From Peptostreptococcus sp. (GTDB taxonomy: Bacteria > Bacillota > Clostridia > Peptostreptococcales > Peptostreptococcaceae), in contig JAHHSS010000001.1 in NCBI GenBank assembly GCA_020025095.1, forward strand, positions 1 to 55,586: 55,586 nt of DNA, read 5' to 3'. The notes beneath the pieces are model-generated. The model did not search any database. It was not told the DNA's origin and saw only the letters and a list, made by a program, of their open reading frames with translations. Of this stretch, positions 32,963 through 41,572 are shown one piece after another. Position 1 is the stretch's first letter; each line of letters opens with the position of its first letter. The position numbers and the translations under genes were made by a program.

Positions 32963-34537
32963 TTACTCTAACTCATCATCTTCTTTATCTTCTGTTTCTG
33001 CTTCATCAACTTCATTTTCGCTTTCTTCTGCCTCTGAAAAGAAATCATCATCTTCCTCCTCAAATCCTTCAAGCTCCTTATCTTCCTTTTTCTTAATGAC
33101 CTTAAAATAATATCCTGCACCTAATGCTCCCGCTACTACAAGAATGAGAATTAAGTAAGTTCCTGTATTGCTGCTTTCTTCTTTTTTAACTGGTTTAGGC
33201 TCTTCTTTTTGTGGTTCTTCTTTAACAATCTCTTTCTCCGGTGCTTTCTTTTCTACCATATTTAAGAGATCATCTTCAGATACTTCAGTTAGAAGCATGA
33301 CATTCTCGCTATCCTCATCATGGTTAATGATTAAGTGAAAAGTCTTACCATTTTTAGTTGTAAAGGTAACAAACTGTCTTGCATCAGCGGAATATTTATC
33401 TGTATCTTTATTATCTTTACTGTCATTATGTTGGATAGGATAATCCTTATTTGCATTATCCTTATTTTCAGTAACTGTTCCTCGTGCCTTTGATGGGGCT
33501 GAAGCAACTCCTTTATTAGTATTTACATTCTTACTTGACCCATCCAGTGAAGAATCCTGATTACCGTTATTAGCAGGCTGTTTTGGTGTCAGCTTATTTG
33601 GATAACGAACTTCCTTTTCTTTCTCCTTTGAGTTATCGCTATTTGTATCTTTTGTATTTACTCCTTTACTTTTCTGTGTAGCAGAACCTTTACCACTACT
33701 ATTTATAGAGGTTTGTGGTGATACATTTCCTGTTCCTTGTTTAATTCCGGAGATAGGGCTAATCGGTGTTACAACAGGATTATGCGTAACAGGAGTTTTA
33801 CCAACCGCCTTAGCCTTTTTCTCAAGTTCCTTAATTTTTTCAGTTAGCTTGTCTATCTCCTTTTTCATATCTGCCGATAAGCCCTTATCGTCTTTGCTCT
33901 TTTCAAGTTTTTCCTTCAGCTTATCTATCTTTTCCTCAAGGTCTTTGATTTTATCCTTTTGCTTCTCGCTTAGTTTATCCTTGTCCTTAATATCCTGATT
34001 TAGCTTATCAAGTTTTTCTTTAAGTTCTTTAGACTCCTTTTCCATTTTAGAAATATCATCTTTGCTAAGCTCTGTTTGAGTTCCCTTATTTTCTGTCTTT
34101 GAAGCATTTGATTGAGAGCTTTGCTCAGATTTTGAGCTTTCATTTTCCGGTTGCGTTTCCTTATCCTTAGACTCAATCTTTGCTACTTTACGGATAATTT
34201 CATATTTACCATCACCCTTAACTTCATAAAATAGAAATTCATCAATAAATTTCATATCATCAGGAATCATCGGAAGATCTCCACTATCAAGAAGCTGTCC
34301 TTTCTCTTCCTTTATCTTTTCTTCCTTAAATACTTTTTCATCTTCAAAGATATACTTAACATTAACTTCTACGTCTGTTTGAGCAACGACTTCTATCGGA
34401 CTTACAAGTGTCGGAAGCAAACCTCCCTGTGCAAATACAATCTTACTACCTGCAAATAAAGAGATTGCTACTCCCATAATCAAAAGCGCTACTCCAAGAG
34501 GCACTCCCACAGCCTTTTTATTCTTCATTTTTTTCAT
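32963..34537 (-). CDS. DUF4366 (CD1107-like) surface protein of the conjugation apparatus
   Basis: This 524-residue protein is typical of Tn1549/CTn elements. It has an N-terminal signal/anchor (VGVPLGVALLIMGVAISLFA), a short folded domain (about 50-115), a long Lys/Glu coiled coil (about 150-235), and a low-complexity Ser/Thr/Asn linker. A conserved FVTFTTKNGKTFHLIINHDE domain (about 385) precedes a C-terminal transmembrane segment (about 465-485) and an acidic tail. It probably spans from membrane to cell surface and may aid mating contact. It overlaps the DUF4315 gene by 20 bp and starts behind AAAGGAG. Confidence 0.88.
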   Translation of the reverse strand: MKKMKNKKAVGVPLGVALLIMGVAISLFAGSKIVFAQGGLLPTLVSPIEVVAQTDVEVNVKYIFEDEKVFKEEKIKEEKGQLLDSGDLPMIPDDMKFIDEFLFYEVKGDGKYEIIRKVAKIESKDKETQPENESSKSEQSSQSNASKTENKGTQTELSKDDISKMEKESKELKEKLDKLNQDIKDKDKLSEKQKDKIKDLEEKIDKLKEKLEKSKDDKGLSADMKKEIDKLTEKIKELEKKAKAVGKTPVTHNPVVTPISPISGIKQGTGNVSPQTSINSSGKGSATQKSKGVNTKDTNSDNSKEKEKEVRYPNKLTPKQPANNGNQDSSLDGSSKNVNTNKGVASAPSKARGTVTENKDNANKDYPIQHNDSKDNKDTDKYSADARQFVTFTTKNGKTFHLIINHDEDSENVMLLTEVSEDDLLNMVEKKAPEKEIVKEEPQKEEPKPVKKEESSNTGTYLILILVVAGALGAGYYFKVIKKKEDKELEGFEEEDDDFFSEAEESENEVDEAETEDKEDDELE

Positions 34538-34751
34538 TTCCGTTCTCCTTTTTCATTTCTGCTTTTTCTCTGTTTACTTTTGCCATTAAATCACTGATTG
34601 TAATGTTGTTCTTTCTGCAAATGGCAATAATTTCTTCGTTTTCAAGTTCTTCTTCACGAATGAACAAAGGCTCCAATTCTTCATCAATCAGAGCCTTTTT
34701 ATCTTTTAATTTCTTTATTCTGTTTTTTACTGCTGTCAGTTCTTTTTTCAA
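34518..34751 (-). CDS. DUF4315 small coiled-coil protein
   Basis: This 77-residue protein matches the DUF4315 family of ICE proteins: KKLKDKKALIDEELEPLFIR followed by EIIAICRKNNITISDLMAKV. It is mostly helical and charged, with no membrane segment. It lies between the NlpC/P60 protein and the DUF4366 protein and overlaps the latter. Its role in transfer is unknown. Confidence 0.85.
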   Translation of the reverse strand: MKKELTAVKNRIKKLKDKKALIDEELEPLFIREEELENEEIIAICRKNNITISDLMAKVNREKAEMKKENGNEKNEE

Positions 34752-34763
34752 ATTATATCCTCC

Positions 34764-36896
34764 TTATCTGTTTACATTTGGCGGGAAGCCATAGCCTACG
34801 GGATGGTGCTTGCAGAAAGTTGCTATCCAATCATCTAAGGTAGTTACTCTGATTCGTCCGATATTATCTATCACCTTGCCATCGCCGATATAAATACCTA
34901 CATGACCATAGGTAAGTCCGGCTGTACTTCCGCTACTACTGCTTTCAACTGCAACAAGCATTCCTACCTTTAGTTTTGATTTATCTGATGTAAAGGTATA
35001 GTTTCTATACATATCACAGGCATTTCCTCCGATATATCCAAGTCCTGCATTTTGATAGACCTGAGATACCCACATGGCACACCAGCCTGCACCCGGAGAT
35101 GGCGTAATGTATGCAGCTTTTACAATCTTCTTTTGAACTTCCGTAGAAGCCTCATACTCTTTCCCGCCTCCGATACCTCCATTTGAAGCAATAAGGTCGC
35201 TATTGCCAAAGGCTTCTCCCATATTGCCTTGAGCAAGGAATAGAGCCTCATAGTGTTTTAGATTGTCAGGATAGTTTGCAAAGACTTCTCTGATGATACT
35301 GTCCATTTCCCTTTTATGAAGGGTTACAATGAGTTTCTTGTACTCGTAAGGTTCTTCATGGCTTTCGGTATATTCGTTTCCATCTTCATCGGTATAGGTT
35401 TCTGTAACTGTCCTGTATCTAATCTCAATTTCTTCCTTATACTCAATCCTATACATGGATTTAAAAAGCTCATTTAATACAGAGCTTACTTCTGATACAT
35501 TCTTTACTTCTCCGCACCTTGATGTAATGTAGGATAAAAGCTCATGGACATTATGACCGATGTACTCTGTATTATTTAGAATGTACTCGTCATATCCGAG
35601 ATAGTTTTCTTTGACATTATCAACCTCACTTTGCAGCTCCTTTTCCATCCCTGAAAAATTCTCATTGATTTCATTTAACACATTAGGCTTTGATAAATAA
35701 CTTGTTGTAAGAACCGTACTTGTAGAGTTCATAAAGCCTGTCATTCCTGTCCCTGCAAAGTTAATGAAGAAAGTTCCCAAAATAATAAGACCTATGAAAA
35801 TAATCATAAGTCCCTTCGCTTTTCTTAATATAACTTCCTTTGAACTTTTAAGACTACCGATAAGCCCTTCCTTAATGCGATCTCTAAGCCTTGACTTATT
35901 CTGCCTTTTAATGGAATCTTTCATCTGCTTTCGCTTTTGAAATCGCTTAAAGTTATTTGCTTTTTGATACTCCTCCGTCTTTTTTAATTCCTCTTTTGCA
36001 TCTCGAAACTCTAATTTGGATTTTCGCTTTCTGATTTTATAGTCCTTATTCGTAAGGTCATATCCTTTTTTGGCTCTTTTCTTATCCGAATAGTTCTTAA
36101 TGCCATGAATGAGTTTTGAGCTTGTATCGGCTATCTTTTCTCCTGCCTCTACCCCTTGATTTTCATCGCTTCCATGAGATAAGTAATCTCTTACGGTTTC
36201 ACTTTCTTTTGCCAAGCCTGATAAAGCAGCTACTTTAGACGCCTTATTCTTGAAAGTTCTTTCCTGTTCTTTAGAAAGCCTGTTTTTCTTTTCTCTATCA
36301 AGGATAGCTTCTTTTCCTCTTTGTTTATTGTCCGCCTTTTCCTCTTTGGCTTCTTTGTCCTTTTTTCTGGTATAGAGCTTATCGGAATAGTTTTTTCTCT
36401 TATAATTTTTCTTTTGAGCTTTTTGGCTTTTTGAGAAGCCTTTCGTATCTTCTGCTTTATGGTGAAGATTATCCTCTACATCATAGGTTGACTCAAAATA
36501 GTCGCTGTCCCTAAAGTCATTGTCATATCTATCTATGATTCCGTCATTATCGAGGTCTTTAGAAAGTGGATCATAGATTTTTCCGTCCTTAACCTCAGTA
36601 CCATAATCAGCTTTACCGATTTCTTCCTGACTTACATTTCCTGTTTCAGAACTTCTATACCTTGCATTTCTTTTGGAAGTTTTTCCGTTTCGTTCAGTTT
36701 CTGTACTTCTCTTACTTACCTTTTCATGCACCTTGTCTTGAAATCTGTCTTTGTCATGGACAATTTTTCCTCTGTAATCATCATTATGCTTTAGCTTACT
36801 TTCTTCAGGCTCTATGCTGCCACTACTTTGCAGTGTTTCCTTTTCAATCCTTGCCCTTTGCCTTTCCTTAAAGTCCTTTTTCAGTTTCTTTCCCAT
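34764..36896 (-). CDS. NlpC/P60 cell-wall hydrolase of the conjugation machine (CD1108-like)
   Basis: This 710-residue protein has a long basic N-terminal region (about 1-350), one transmembrane segment (GLMIIFIGLIILGTFFINFA, about 360), a domain with RYRTVTETYTDEDGNEYTE, and a C-terminal NlpC/P60 peptidase (about 590-710). The catalytic residues are visible as GWCAMWVSQVYQ (Cys) and YGHVGIYIGDG (His). It should open peptidoglycan locally for the transfer channel. A DLDNDGIIDRYDND calcium-loop-like segment (about 109-145) is shared with the giant helicase. It is encoded right after virB4, with a 4-bp gap. Confidence 0.92.
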   Translation of the reverse strand: MGKKLKKDFKERQRARIEKETLQSSGSIEPEESKLKHNDDYRGKIVHDKDRFQDKVHEKVSKRSTETERNGKTSKRNARYRSSETGNVSQEEIGKADYGTEVKDGKIYDPLSKDLDNDGIIDRYDNDFRDSDYFESTYDVEDNLHHKAEDTKGFSKSQKAQKKNYKRKNYSDKLYTRKKDKEAKEEKADNKQRGKEAILDREKKNRLSKEQERTFKNKASKVAALSGLAKESETVRDYLSHGSDENQGVEAGEKIADTSSKLIHGIKNYSDKKRAKKGYDLTNKDYKIRKRKSKLEFRDAKEELKKTEEYQKANNFKRFQKRKQMKDSIKRQNKSRLRDRIKEGLIGSLKSSKEVILRKAKGLMIIFIGLIILGTFFINFAGTGMTGFMNSTSTVLTTSYLSKPNVLNEINENFSGMEKELQSEVDNVKENYLGYDEYILNNTEYIGHNVHELLSYITSRCGEVKNVSEVSSVLNELFKSMYRIEYKEEIEIRYRTVTETYTDEDGNEYTESHEEPYEYKKLIVTLHKREMDSIIREVFANYPDNLKHYEALFLAQGNMGEAFGNSDLIASNGGIGGGKEYEASTEVQKKIVKAAYITPSPGAGWCAMWVSQVYQNAGLGYIGGNACDMYRNYTFTSDKSKLKVGMLVAVESSSSGSTAGLTYGHVGIYIGDGKVIDNIGRIRVTTLDDWIATFCKHHPVGYGFPPNVNR
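36464..36577 (-). repeat. Copy 2 of the 114-bp segment shared with the helicase gene
   Basis: This is the partner of 19923-20036, same strand and frame. It encodes DPLSKDLDNDGIIDRYDND, then DSDYFESTYDVEDNLH. Confidence 0.85.
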
Positions 36897-36900
36897 AAGC

Positions 36901-39330
36901 CTACCTAACTTCTTCAGGCTTGGTTGTCATCTTCTGATAAAGTATTGTGTCTTTCGGGAACTTATCAAGGAAAGGAACAATGGTGTTTCCAAAGAACAAA
37001 AGTCCTTCTCCTGCATTGGAATTGGTTACATATTTTAACTGTGGCTGTGAGATTTTAAGTTTCCTTGCTAAAATTTCTCTATCACCTGAAGCCTGATTAA
37101 GCATTAAAACAAAGTCCGTATTATCAAAGATATTTTCAATTTCTTTACTCATAAGTAAGTCTTTGACATTCTGTGTAATACCTGTCGGGATTCCTCCCCA
37201 CTTACGAAATCTTTTCCAAATCTCTACGGAATAGGAAGCTGTCTGCTCGTCTTTTAACAATAGGTGAAACTCGTCTATATAATATCTTGTAGCCTTATTT
37301 CCTCTGTTTTGCGATACCTTGTTCCATACCTGATCCTGAATAACAAGCATTCCTATTTTTTTTAGCTGTGAACCTAACTCCTTAATATCAAAACAAAGTA
37401 GCTGCTTATTTAAGTTCACACTAGACTGATGATTAAATACATTAAGAGAGCCTGTTACATAAATCTCCATTTCCGTTGCCAGCTTTTTGCCGACTTTTTC
37501 TTCCTGATTTTTTAACATATCATATAGGTTTTGAAGAATAGGCATATTCTCAGAAATTGGATTTTCAAAATACTTTTCATAAATCTTAGGGAGGCATCTA
37601 TCTATAACCGACTTTTCTTCTGCTGTAAGTCCGCTACCACCAACTACTAATTCAAGCATTGACATAATGAAGTTTGCCTTATCTTTCAGCGGTGCATCGC
37701 CATCCCCATAGTTCATGTTTATATCTAAAGGATTTAAATAGTCTTTTGACTTGCTGCTAACCTTAATAACTTCTCCTTTAAACTGACGCACAAGGTTTCC
37801 GTACTCGCCTTCCGGATCACAGATAATAACATCATCATCGGTTGTAAGAATGGCATTTGCCATTTCTCTTTTTGCAGAAAAGGATTTACCACTTCCCGGA
37901 GTTCCAAGGATTAGACCGTTTGGATTTTTCAGTTTCTTTCTATCTGCCATAATTAGGTTATGACTCAGAGCATTAAGTCCATAGTACAAACTGTTTGCTG
38001 AGTTTATGAAAAGTTCCTCTGTGGTAAAGGGCATAAACACTGCCGTAGATGATGAGGTTAGTCCTCTGTTAATTTCAATCTTATTTATCCCAAGAGGAAG
38101 TACACTGATTAAGCCCTGCTCCTGTGAATGGTCAAGTCTTTTTAACTTACAATTATGCTTATTGGCAATGGAGCTAATTTGAGAAATGGTATTATCCAGC
38201 TTTTGAATTGTCCTTGCAAAATTCATAAAGATAATGGTTACCACAAACATTCTCTCGTCTCTTGTCTGCAAATCTTTTAAAAGGCTTTTTACATCTTCTC
38301 CATAGGTAATTAAATCACTCGGAAGAATATCCATATCATAGCCTGACCTTACAGCCTTTTTGTTTTCCTCAATCTTCATCTTATCAATATCGGTATTTTT
38401 TCTTTTTACCATCTTGATGGCTTCTGATTGCTCAATTGCCTTGATATGAAAAGAGATATTGATGTTATCATCTATATCCAAAAACTCGGCAAGCATACGG
38501 TCTGAAAGCTCACTTGCAAGAATTTGAAAATGACTTGCTGCTCCGATAAACTTTCCAAACTTAAAATACCTTGACGGTGTAAAGTTAAATTCATCTGGAG
38601 CAATATATGTCTTTGTACTTTCCTTTTTCTTTAAGTCCTTATATGAAAATTCAAAGGTCTTATTCGGATTTAAAACATCATGAAGTATCTTTAGCCTTTC
38701 CTCTCCGTTAAGGCTTTCTGCTCTTACTCCCATACTTTTAAGGCTTGATAATATATCTATCTCCAGTCTTTCCAGTTTTGATGTTGCCTGTTCTAAATTA
38801 TCCGCTTCTACTGTAAAAGTTACATATTTTGATTTTTTCAGTCCGTTATTTCCCTTTACAATCTGACTTTTCAGAATTTCTCGAAACTCAAGGCGTATAT
38901 CGTCAAAGCCATCTCCTTTATCCGGTATTTGAATTGCCGATTTCATTTCTTCATTTCTGCCAAGCTGATTGATATACGAAAACTCTATGCTGATACTTGG
39001 ATCAAAGGAATTAAGAAAGTTTGCAAACTGATTAAAAATCAAATCCCTATCTTCTTCTAAGGCAAGCTGATAGTTTATATCCTCAAAGGCGATACTCTTA
39101 TTAAAATGATTTTCATCAATCTGACATATCCCACTTTTTAAAAGTCTAAGGTAAGGAATGGTATCTTCAACAGTATATCGTTTTGGTTCTTTCCTAAAGA
39201 TAAGGTCAAGTAGTCCTCCCTTATCTTTTTTAGACTTTCCCTTATTTTGCTTTAAGTCCTGTTTTTGACTTCTTAAATTCTTTTTGTTTTGCATGAGCTT
39301 TAGCTGCTGAATCTTTCTTTTGTCTTTCAA
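36901..39330 (-). CDS. virB4: VirB4-like conjugation ATPase (CD1110-like)
   Basis: This 809-residue ATPase energises the type IV secretion channel. The Walker A motif is GLILGTPGSGKSFSAKREM (about 478), Walker B is ATRYYIDEFHLLL (about 685), and the N-terminal half is the usual substrate domain. The start is TTG 39330: AAAGGAGG lies 7 bp upstream and codes inside prgI, giving an 89-bp overlap with that gene in another frame. A later ATG at 39294 is possible but has no comparable site. It precedes the NlpC/P60 gene. Confidence 0.93.
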   Translation of the reverse strand: MKDKRKIQQLKLMQNKKNLRSQKQDLKQNKGKSKKDKGGLLDLIFRKEPKRYTVEDTIPYLRLLKSGICQIDENHFNKSIAFEDINYQLALEEDRDLIFNQFANFLNSFDPSISIEFSYINQLGRNEEMKSAIQIPDKGDGFDDIRLEFREILKSQIVKGNNGLKKSKYVTFTVEADNLEQATSKLERLEIDILSSLKSMGVRAESLNGEERLKILHDVLNPNKTFEFSYKDLKKKESTKTYIAPDEFNFTPSRYFKFGKFIGAASHFQILASELSDRMLAEFLDIDDNINISFHIKAIEQSEAIKMVKRKNTDIDKMKIEENKKAVRSGYDMDILPSDLITYGEDVKSLLKDLQTRDERMFVVTIIFMNFARTIQKLDNTISQISSIANKHNCKLKRLDHSQEQGLISVLPLGINKIEINRGLTSSSTAVFMPFTTEELFINSANSLYYGLNALSHNLIMADRKKLKNPNGLILGTPGSGKSFSAKREMANAILTTDDDVIICDPEGEYGNLVRQFKGEVIKVSSKSKDYLNPLDINMNYGDGDAPLKDKANFIMSMLELVVGGSGLTAEEKSVIDRCLPKIYEKYFENPISENMPILQNLYDMLKNQEEKVGKKLATEMEIYVTGSLNVFNHQSSVNLNKQLLCFDIKELGSQLKKIGMLVIQDQVWNKVSQNRGNKATRYYIDEFHLLLKDEQTASYSVEIWKRFRKWGGIPTGITQNVKDLLMSKEIENIFDNTDFVLMLNQASGDREILARKLKISQPQLKYVTNSNAGEGLLFFGNTIVPFLDKFPKDTILYQKMTTKPEEVR

Positions 39331-39631
39331 GGTAAACCTCCTTTCTCACTCTTTTCTGTGGCTGATAAAATTTATGAAGGTAAATATACTTAAAATATTT
39401 CTCAAAGCTAAGTCCGTCCTTTTCAAAAAGAGTGATGAAAAATATAGGAAGAGTGGACGCAATGAGAAAAATGACTGCTATATCATTTGGAACGACCTTT
39501 CGCATAAATAGATAGATTGGTATTCCAATCAGTCCTGCAATCGTAAAACCAATAAGCTGTCTTTTAGTCAGGTTAAATGCTACCTTTGTTTTGACCTTCT
39601 TTAAGTCTTTTGGGATAGGTACATACGCCAT
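39242..39631 (-). CDS. PrgI-family conjugation protein
   Basis: This 129-residue membrane protein of the PrgI family starts MAYVPIPKDLKKVKTKVAFN. It has two transmembrane segments (about 30-75: LIGFTIAGLIGIPIYLFM and DIAVIFLIASTLPIFFITLF), then YFKYIYLHKFY and a Lys-rich tail. It is a VirB3-like partner of VirB4 and VirB6 in the channel. Its tail overlaps the start of virB4 by 89 bp in another frame, and both frames encode basic sequence there. Confidence 0.9.
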   Translation of the reverse strand: MAYVPIPKDLKKVKTKVAFNLTKRQLIGFTIAGLIGIPIYLFMRKVVPNDIAVIFLIASTLPIFFITLFEKDGLSFEKYFKYIYLHKFYQPQKRVRKEVYLERQKKDSAAKAHAKQKEFKKSKTGLKAK

Positions 39632-39634
39632 AAC

Positions 39635-39898
39635 TTACCTCCCATCTTCTTTTCCCTTTGAAAGCTCCTCTATATGCTCATATACGGAGCCGATTTCTTC
39701 CTGAATACTTGCAATCTGTTCATCTGTACCTCTGTTATATCTTTCCTGCATTAAGCAAAAATCATTATGGCAGCGACCGATGTCTTTTGTTCTTTCTTCC
39801 AAGTCATTTACCTTGCTGTGAAGCCTGATTCTATCCATCACCGCCATAATACCTGTTCCAACTACTACTGCTATAAATACTGTTTTTCTTTTGTTCAT
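39635..39898 (-). CDS. Small membrane-anchored coiled-coil protein
   Basis: This 87-residue protein has one N-terminal transmembrane segment (TVFIAVVVGTGIMAVMDRI) followed by a helical region with a CHNDFCLMQERYN motif and a Glu-rich end. It is found between virB6 and prgI in this ICE type. The function is not known. The RBS is AAAGGAAGG. Spacing is 3 bp to prgI and 17 bp to virB6, so it belongs to the operon. Confidence 0.75.
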   Translation of the reverse strand: MNKRKTVFIAVVVGTGIMAVMDRIRLHSKVNDLEERTKDIGRCHNDFCLMQERYNRGTDEQIASIQEEIGSVYEHIEELSKGKEDGR

Positions 39899-39915
39899 AC
39901 TATCCTTCCTTTCTT

Positions 39916-40779
39916 TTAGTGTGCGTTTAATACGTTTTTGGCCAGTGTTCCGCTCTTTAACATCATTAACCCTAGCAAAACCGCATATCCAAGTATCGTA
40001 AAGGTACTTGTGTGTATATCTGTTATCTGTATTGTCTTAACTAATACTGCGTATATTCCAAGACAAACCATTAAAAAGAGTCCTTGTAAACCTATGGCAA
40101 ATAAGCCTTTGATATAATTTGTTCCAATCTGCCCCCACTCTTTGTTTCCCATTGTGGCCAAGGGAATGGCTGAAACAGATGAGTAAACATAAATCTCAAA
40201 CATTCTTCCGTAAACCACAAGCATAATCACAATGGAGATTCCCTGTATAGCAACCTTTATAAGCGAGGTTTCAAAGAGTATCATGACAAGTTCTCCAAGA
40301 CCTTTATCCTTTAAGCCTTCTACCATTTTTACAATCTGATCTCCGGAGATAACGGCAGAAGTATTGATAACCCCTGCCGCTTTATTTACCATGTGCTGTG
40401 CCACATCAAAGACTGCCATAGAAAACTCAAAGGCATGGGACACTAACCATACGGCAATCCACATCTTGATGATGTATTTGAAAAAATCAAAGGTATCTGT
40501 ATCGTGCATGTTGTTCTTTTGCATAACTATATTTATAAGCTCAATACAAAGGACTGCCGTTATAATTAGCCCCGCTATGGGGATGATAACGGAATCGTTA
40601 ATACTTTTTATAAAACTAAAAACCTGTCCGTTCCACCCCATCGGTGTCTTTCCTACATCTGTTGCAATGACACCAACTTTATCGTTAATATCAAGAAACA
40701 TGGACTCAAGATTTGCTTGGATACCGCCCAGTAGAAGCTCTTTGAAAAAATCCTCTATCTTGTCGAATATCCCAAACAT
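39916..40779 (-). CDS. VirB6/TrbL-like channel protein (CD1112-like)
   Basis: This 287-residue polytopic membrane protein has at least five transmembrane segments, including IIPIAGLIITAVLCIELINI, YIIKMWIAVWLVSHAFEFSM and the C-terminal STFTILGYAVLLGLMMLKSG. It starts with the usual MFGIFDKIEDFFKELL. It forms the inner-membrane part of the conjugation channel. It follows the Maff2-like pilin gene by 19 bp. Confidence 0.9.
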   Translation of the reverse strand: MFGIFDKIEDFFKELLLGGIQANLESMFLDINDKVGVIATDVGKTPMGWNGQVFSFIKSINDSVIIPIAGLIITAVLCIELINIVMQKNNMHDTDTFDFFKYIIKMWIAVWLVSHAFEFSMAVFDVAQHMVNKAAGVINTSAVISGDQIVKMVEGLKDKGLGELVMILFETSLIKVAIQGISIVIMLVVYGRMFEIYVYSSVSAIPLATMGNKEWGQIGTNYIKGLFAIGLQGLFLMVCLGIYAVLVKTIQITDIHTSTFTILGYAVLLGLMMLKSGTLAKNVLNAH

Positions 40780-40798
40780 TTAACTTCTCCTTTTCTTG

Positions 40799-41014
40799 TT
40801 ATTTGAGTACATTTGCAAGAAGTGGAATCAGCTTAAGTCCGATAAGGACAATACCTCCTCCCGCCATAAGCTGCTTAATACCCTGCGACTTTGCTCCGGG
40901 ATTGTCATTCCCATATCCTTCCATAAGATTGATAACACCCCACGCTCCAAGTCCTGCACCTACTGCCATTACTAAAATCTTTAATACATTGACTGCTTGT
41001 CCAAAAAATTCCAT
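40799..41014 (-). CDS. Maff2-family (VirB2/TrbC-like) small membrane protein
   Basis: This 71-residue protein with two membrane segments matches the Maff2 family: NVLKILVMAVGAGLGAWGVI, then GGGIVLIGLKLIPLLANVL, separated by a polar GYGNDNPGAKSQG loop. It is probably the small pilin-like subunit of the channel. It starts 3 bp after the SSB gene stops, with a GAGGAG ribosome binding site inside the end of that gene. Confidence 0.9.
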   Translation of the reverse strand: MEFFGQAVNVLKILVMAVGAGLGAWGVINLMEGYGNDNPGAKSQGIKQLMAGGGIVLIGLKLIPLLANVLK

Positions 41015-41017
41015 GAT

Positions 41018-41332
41018 TTATTCCTCCTCGTTTTTTTCTTTCTTTTCAATCTTGTTATATGACTTCACAACAAAGTTCTTGTAAGTCTTTCCCTCTTTTT
41101 CACGCTTCTTAAAGTATCCGAATACATGAATCAAATCACCCTTTTCAAAGGATTTTGCGGTTTCCGCCTTTTCTCCATAAGCTGCACAGTTAACGTACTC
41201 CTTGCCTTTTCCGTACTTTTTTACAAGCGTGAAGTTTGCAACTTCCACTTTCTCTCCCTCTTTTTCAAATTTTGAGAAAGTTGGTTCTGTCACTAAATTT
41301 GCGTTGATATTAATCATTTTTTCTTGCTTCAT
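41018..41332 (-). CDS. SSB-like OB-fold protein of the channel operon
   Basis: This 104-residue SSB-like protein has NANLVTEPTFSKFEKEGEKV, VANFTLVKKYG and VNCAAYGEKAETAKSFEKGD, which are the OB-fold core. It lacks the acidic SSB tail tip but ends in a Lys/Glu stretch. It probably binds transferred single strands. It is first in the Maff2-VirB6-PrgI-VirB4 operon and is preceded by a hairpin and a 13-codon leader ORF, which suggests attenuation. The RBS is GGAG, ten bases before the ATG. Confidence 0.85.
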   Translation of the reverse strand: MKQEKMININANLVTEPTFSKFEKEGEKVEVANFTLVKKYGKGKEYVNCAAYGEKAETAKSFEKGDLIHVFGYFKKREKEGKTYKNFVVKSYNKIEKKEKNEEE

Positions 41333-41364
41333 TTTCTTATTTCTCCTTTTCTTTTCAATAAAAA

Positions 41365-41395
41365 AGCGACTGGAATTTTATTTTTTCCAATCGCT
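41365..41395 (-). promoter_or_regulatory. Attenuator hairpin between leader ORF and SSB gene
   Basis: On the minus strand AGCGATTGGAA pairs with TTCCAGTCGCT around AAAAATAAAA and is followed by six Ts. It lies 10 bp after the stop of the 13-codon leader ORF and 32 bp before the SSB start. Confidence 0.7.
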
Positions 41396-41405
41396 AATGC
41401 TTATA

Positions 41406-41447
41406 CTATTTAATTGTTTCCTTAGTGGGACTTCTTATCCTTATCAT
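41406..41447 (-). CDS. 13-codon leader ORF (MIRIRSPTKETIK)
   Basis: A very short ORF starts at ATG 41447 behind a near-perfect AGGAGGCAAG. It ends just before a terminator-like hairpin. A strong RBS on a 13-codon ORF ahead of a terminator is the usual layout of translational or transcriptional attenuation. The peptide is not rich in one amino acid, so ribosome position rather than amino-acid sensing would be the signal. Confidence 0.6.
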   Translation of the reverse strand: MIRIRSPTKETIK

Positions 41448-41471
41448 CTTGCCTCCTGATTTTTTAGTGAA

Positions 41472-41515
41472 ATAAAAGACGATAGAATTTTTTATACTTT
41501 TCTATCGTCTTTTAT
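41472..41515. terminator. Perfect 16-bp bidirectional terminator
   Basis: ATAAAAGACGATAGAA (41472-41487) and TTCTATCGTCTTTTAT (41500-41515) are exact inverted repeats with A-runs and T-runs on both sides. It ends the DUF6037-like gene on the minus strand and separates it from the leader/SSB operon. Its GACGATAG stem is shared with the hairpin before repA. Confidence 0.85.
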
Positions 41516-41572
41516 ATATTATTCAGTTCAAAGTTTCTATTTATAAGTTTTTATAAAATAGTATTAGTTTGA

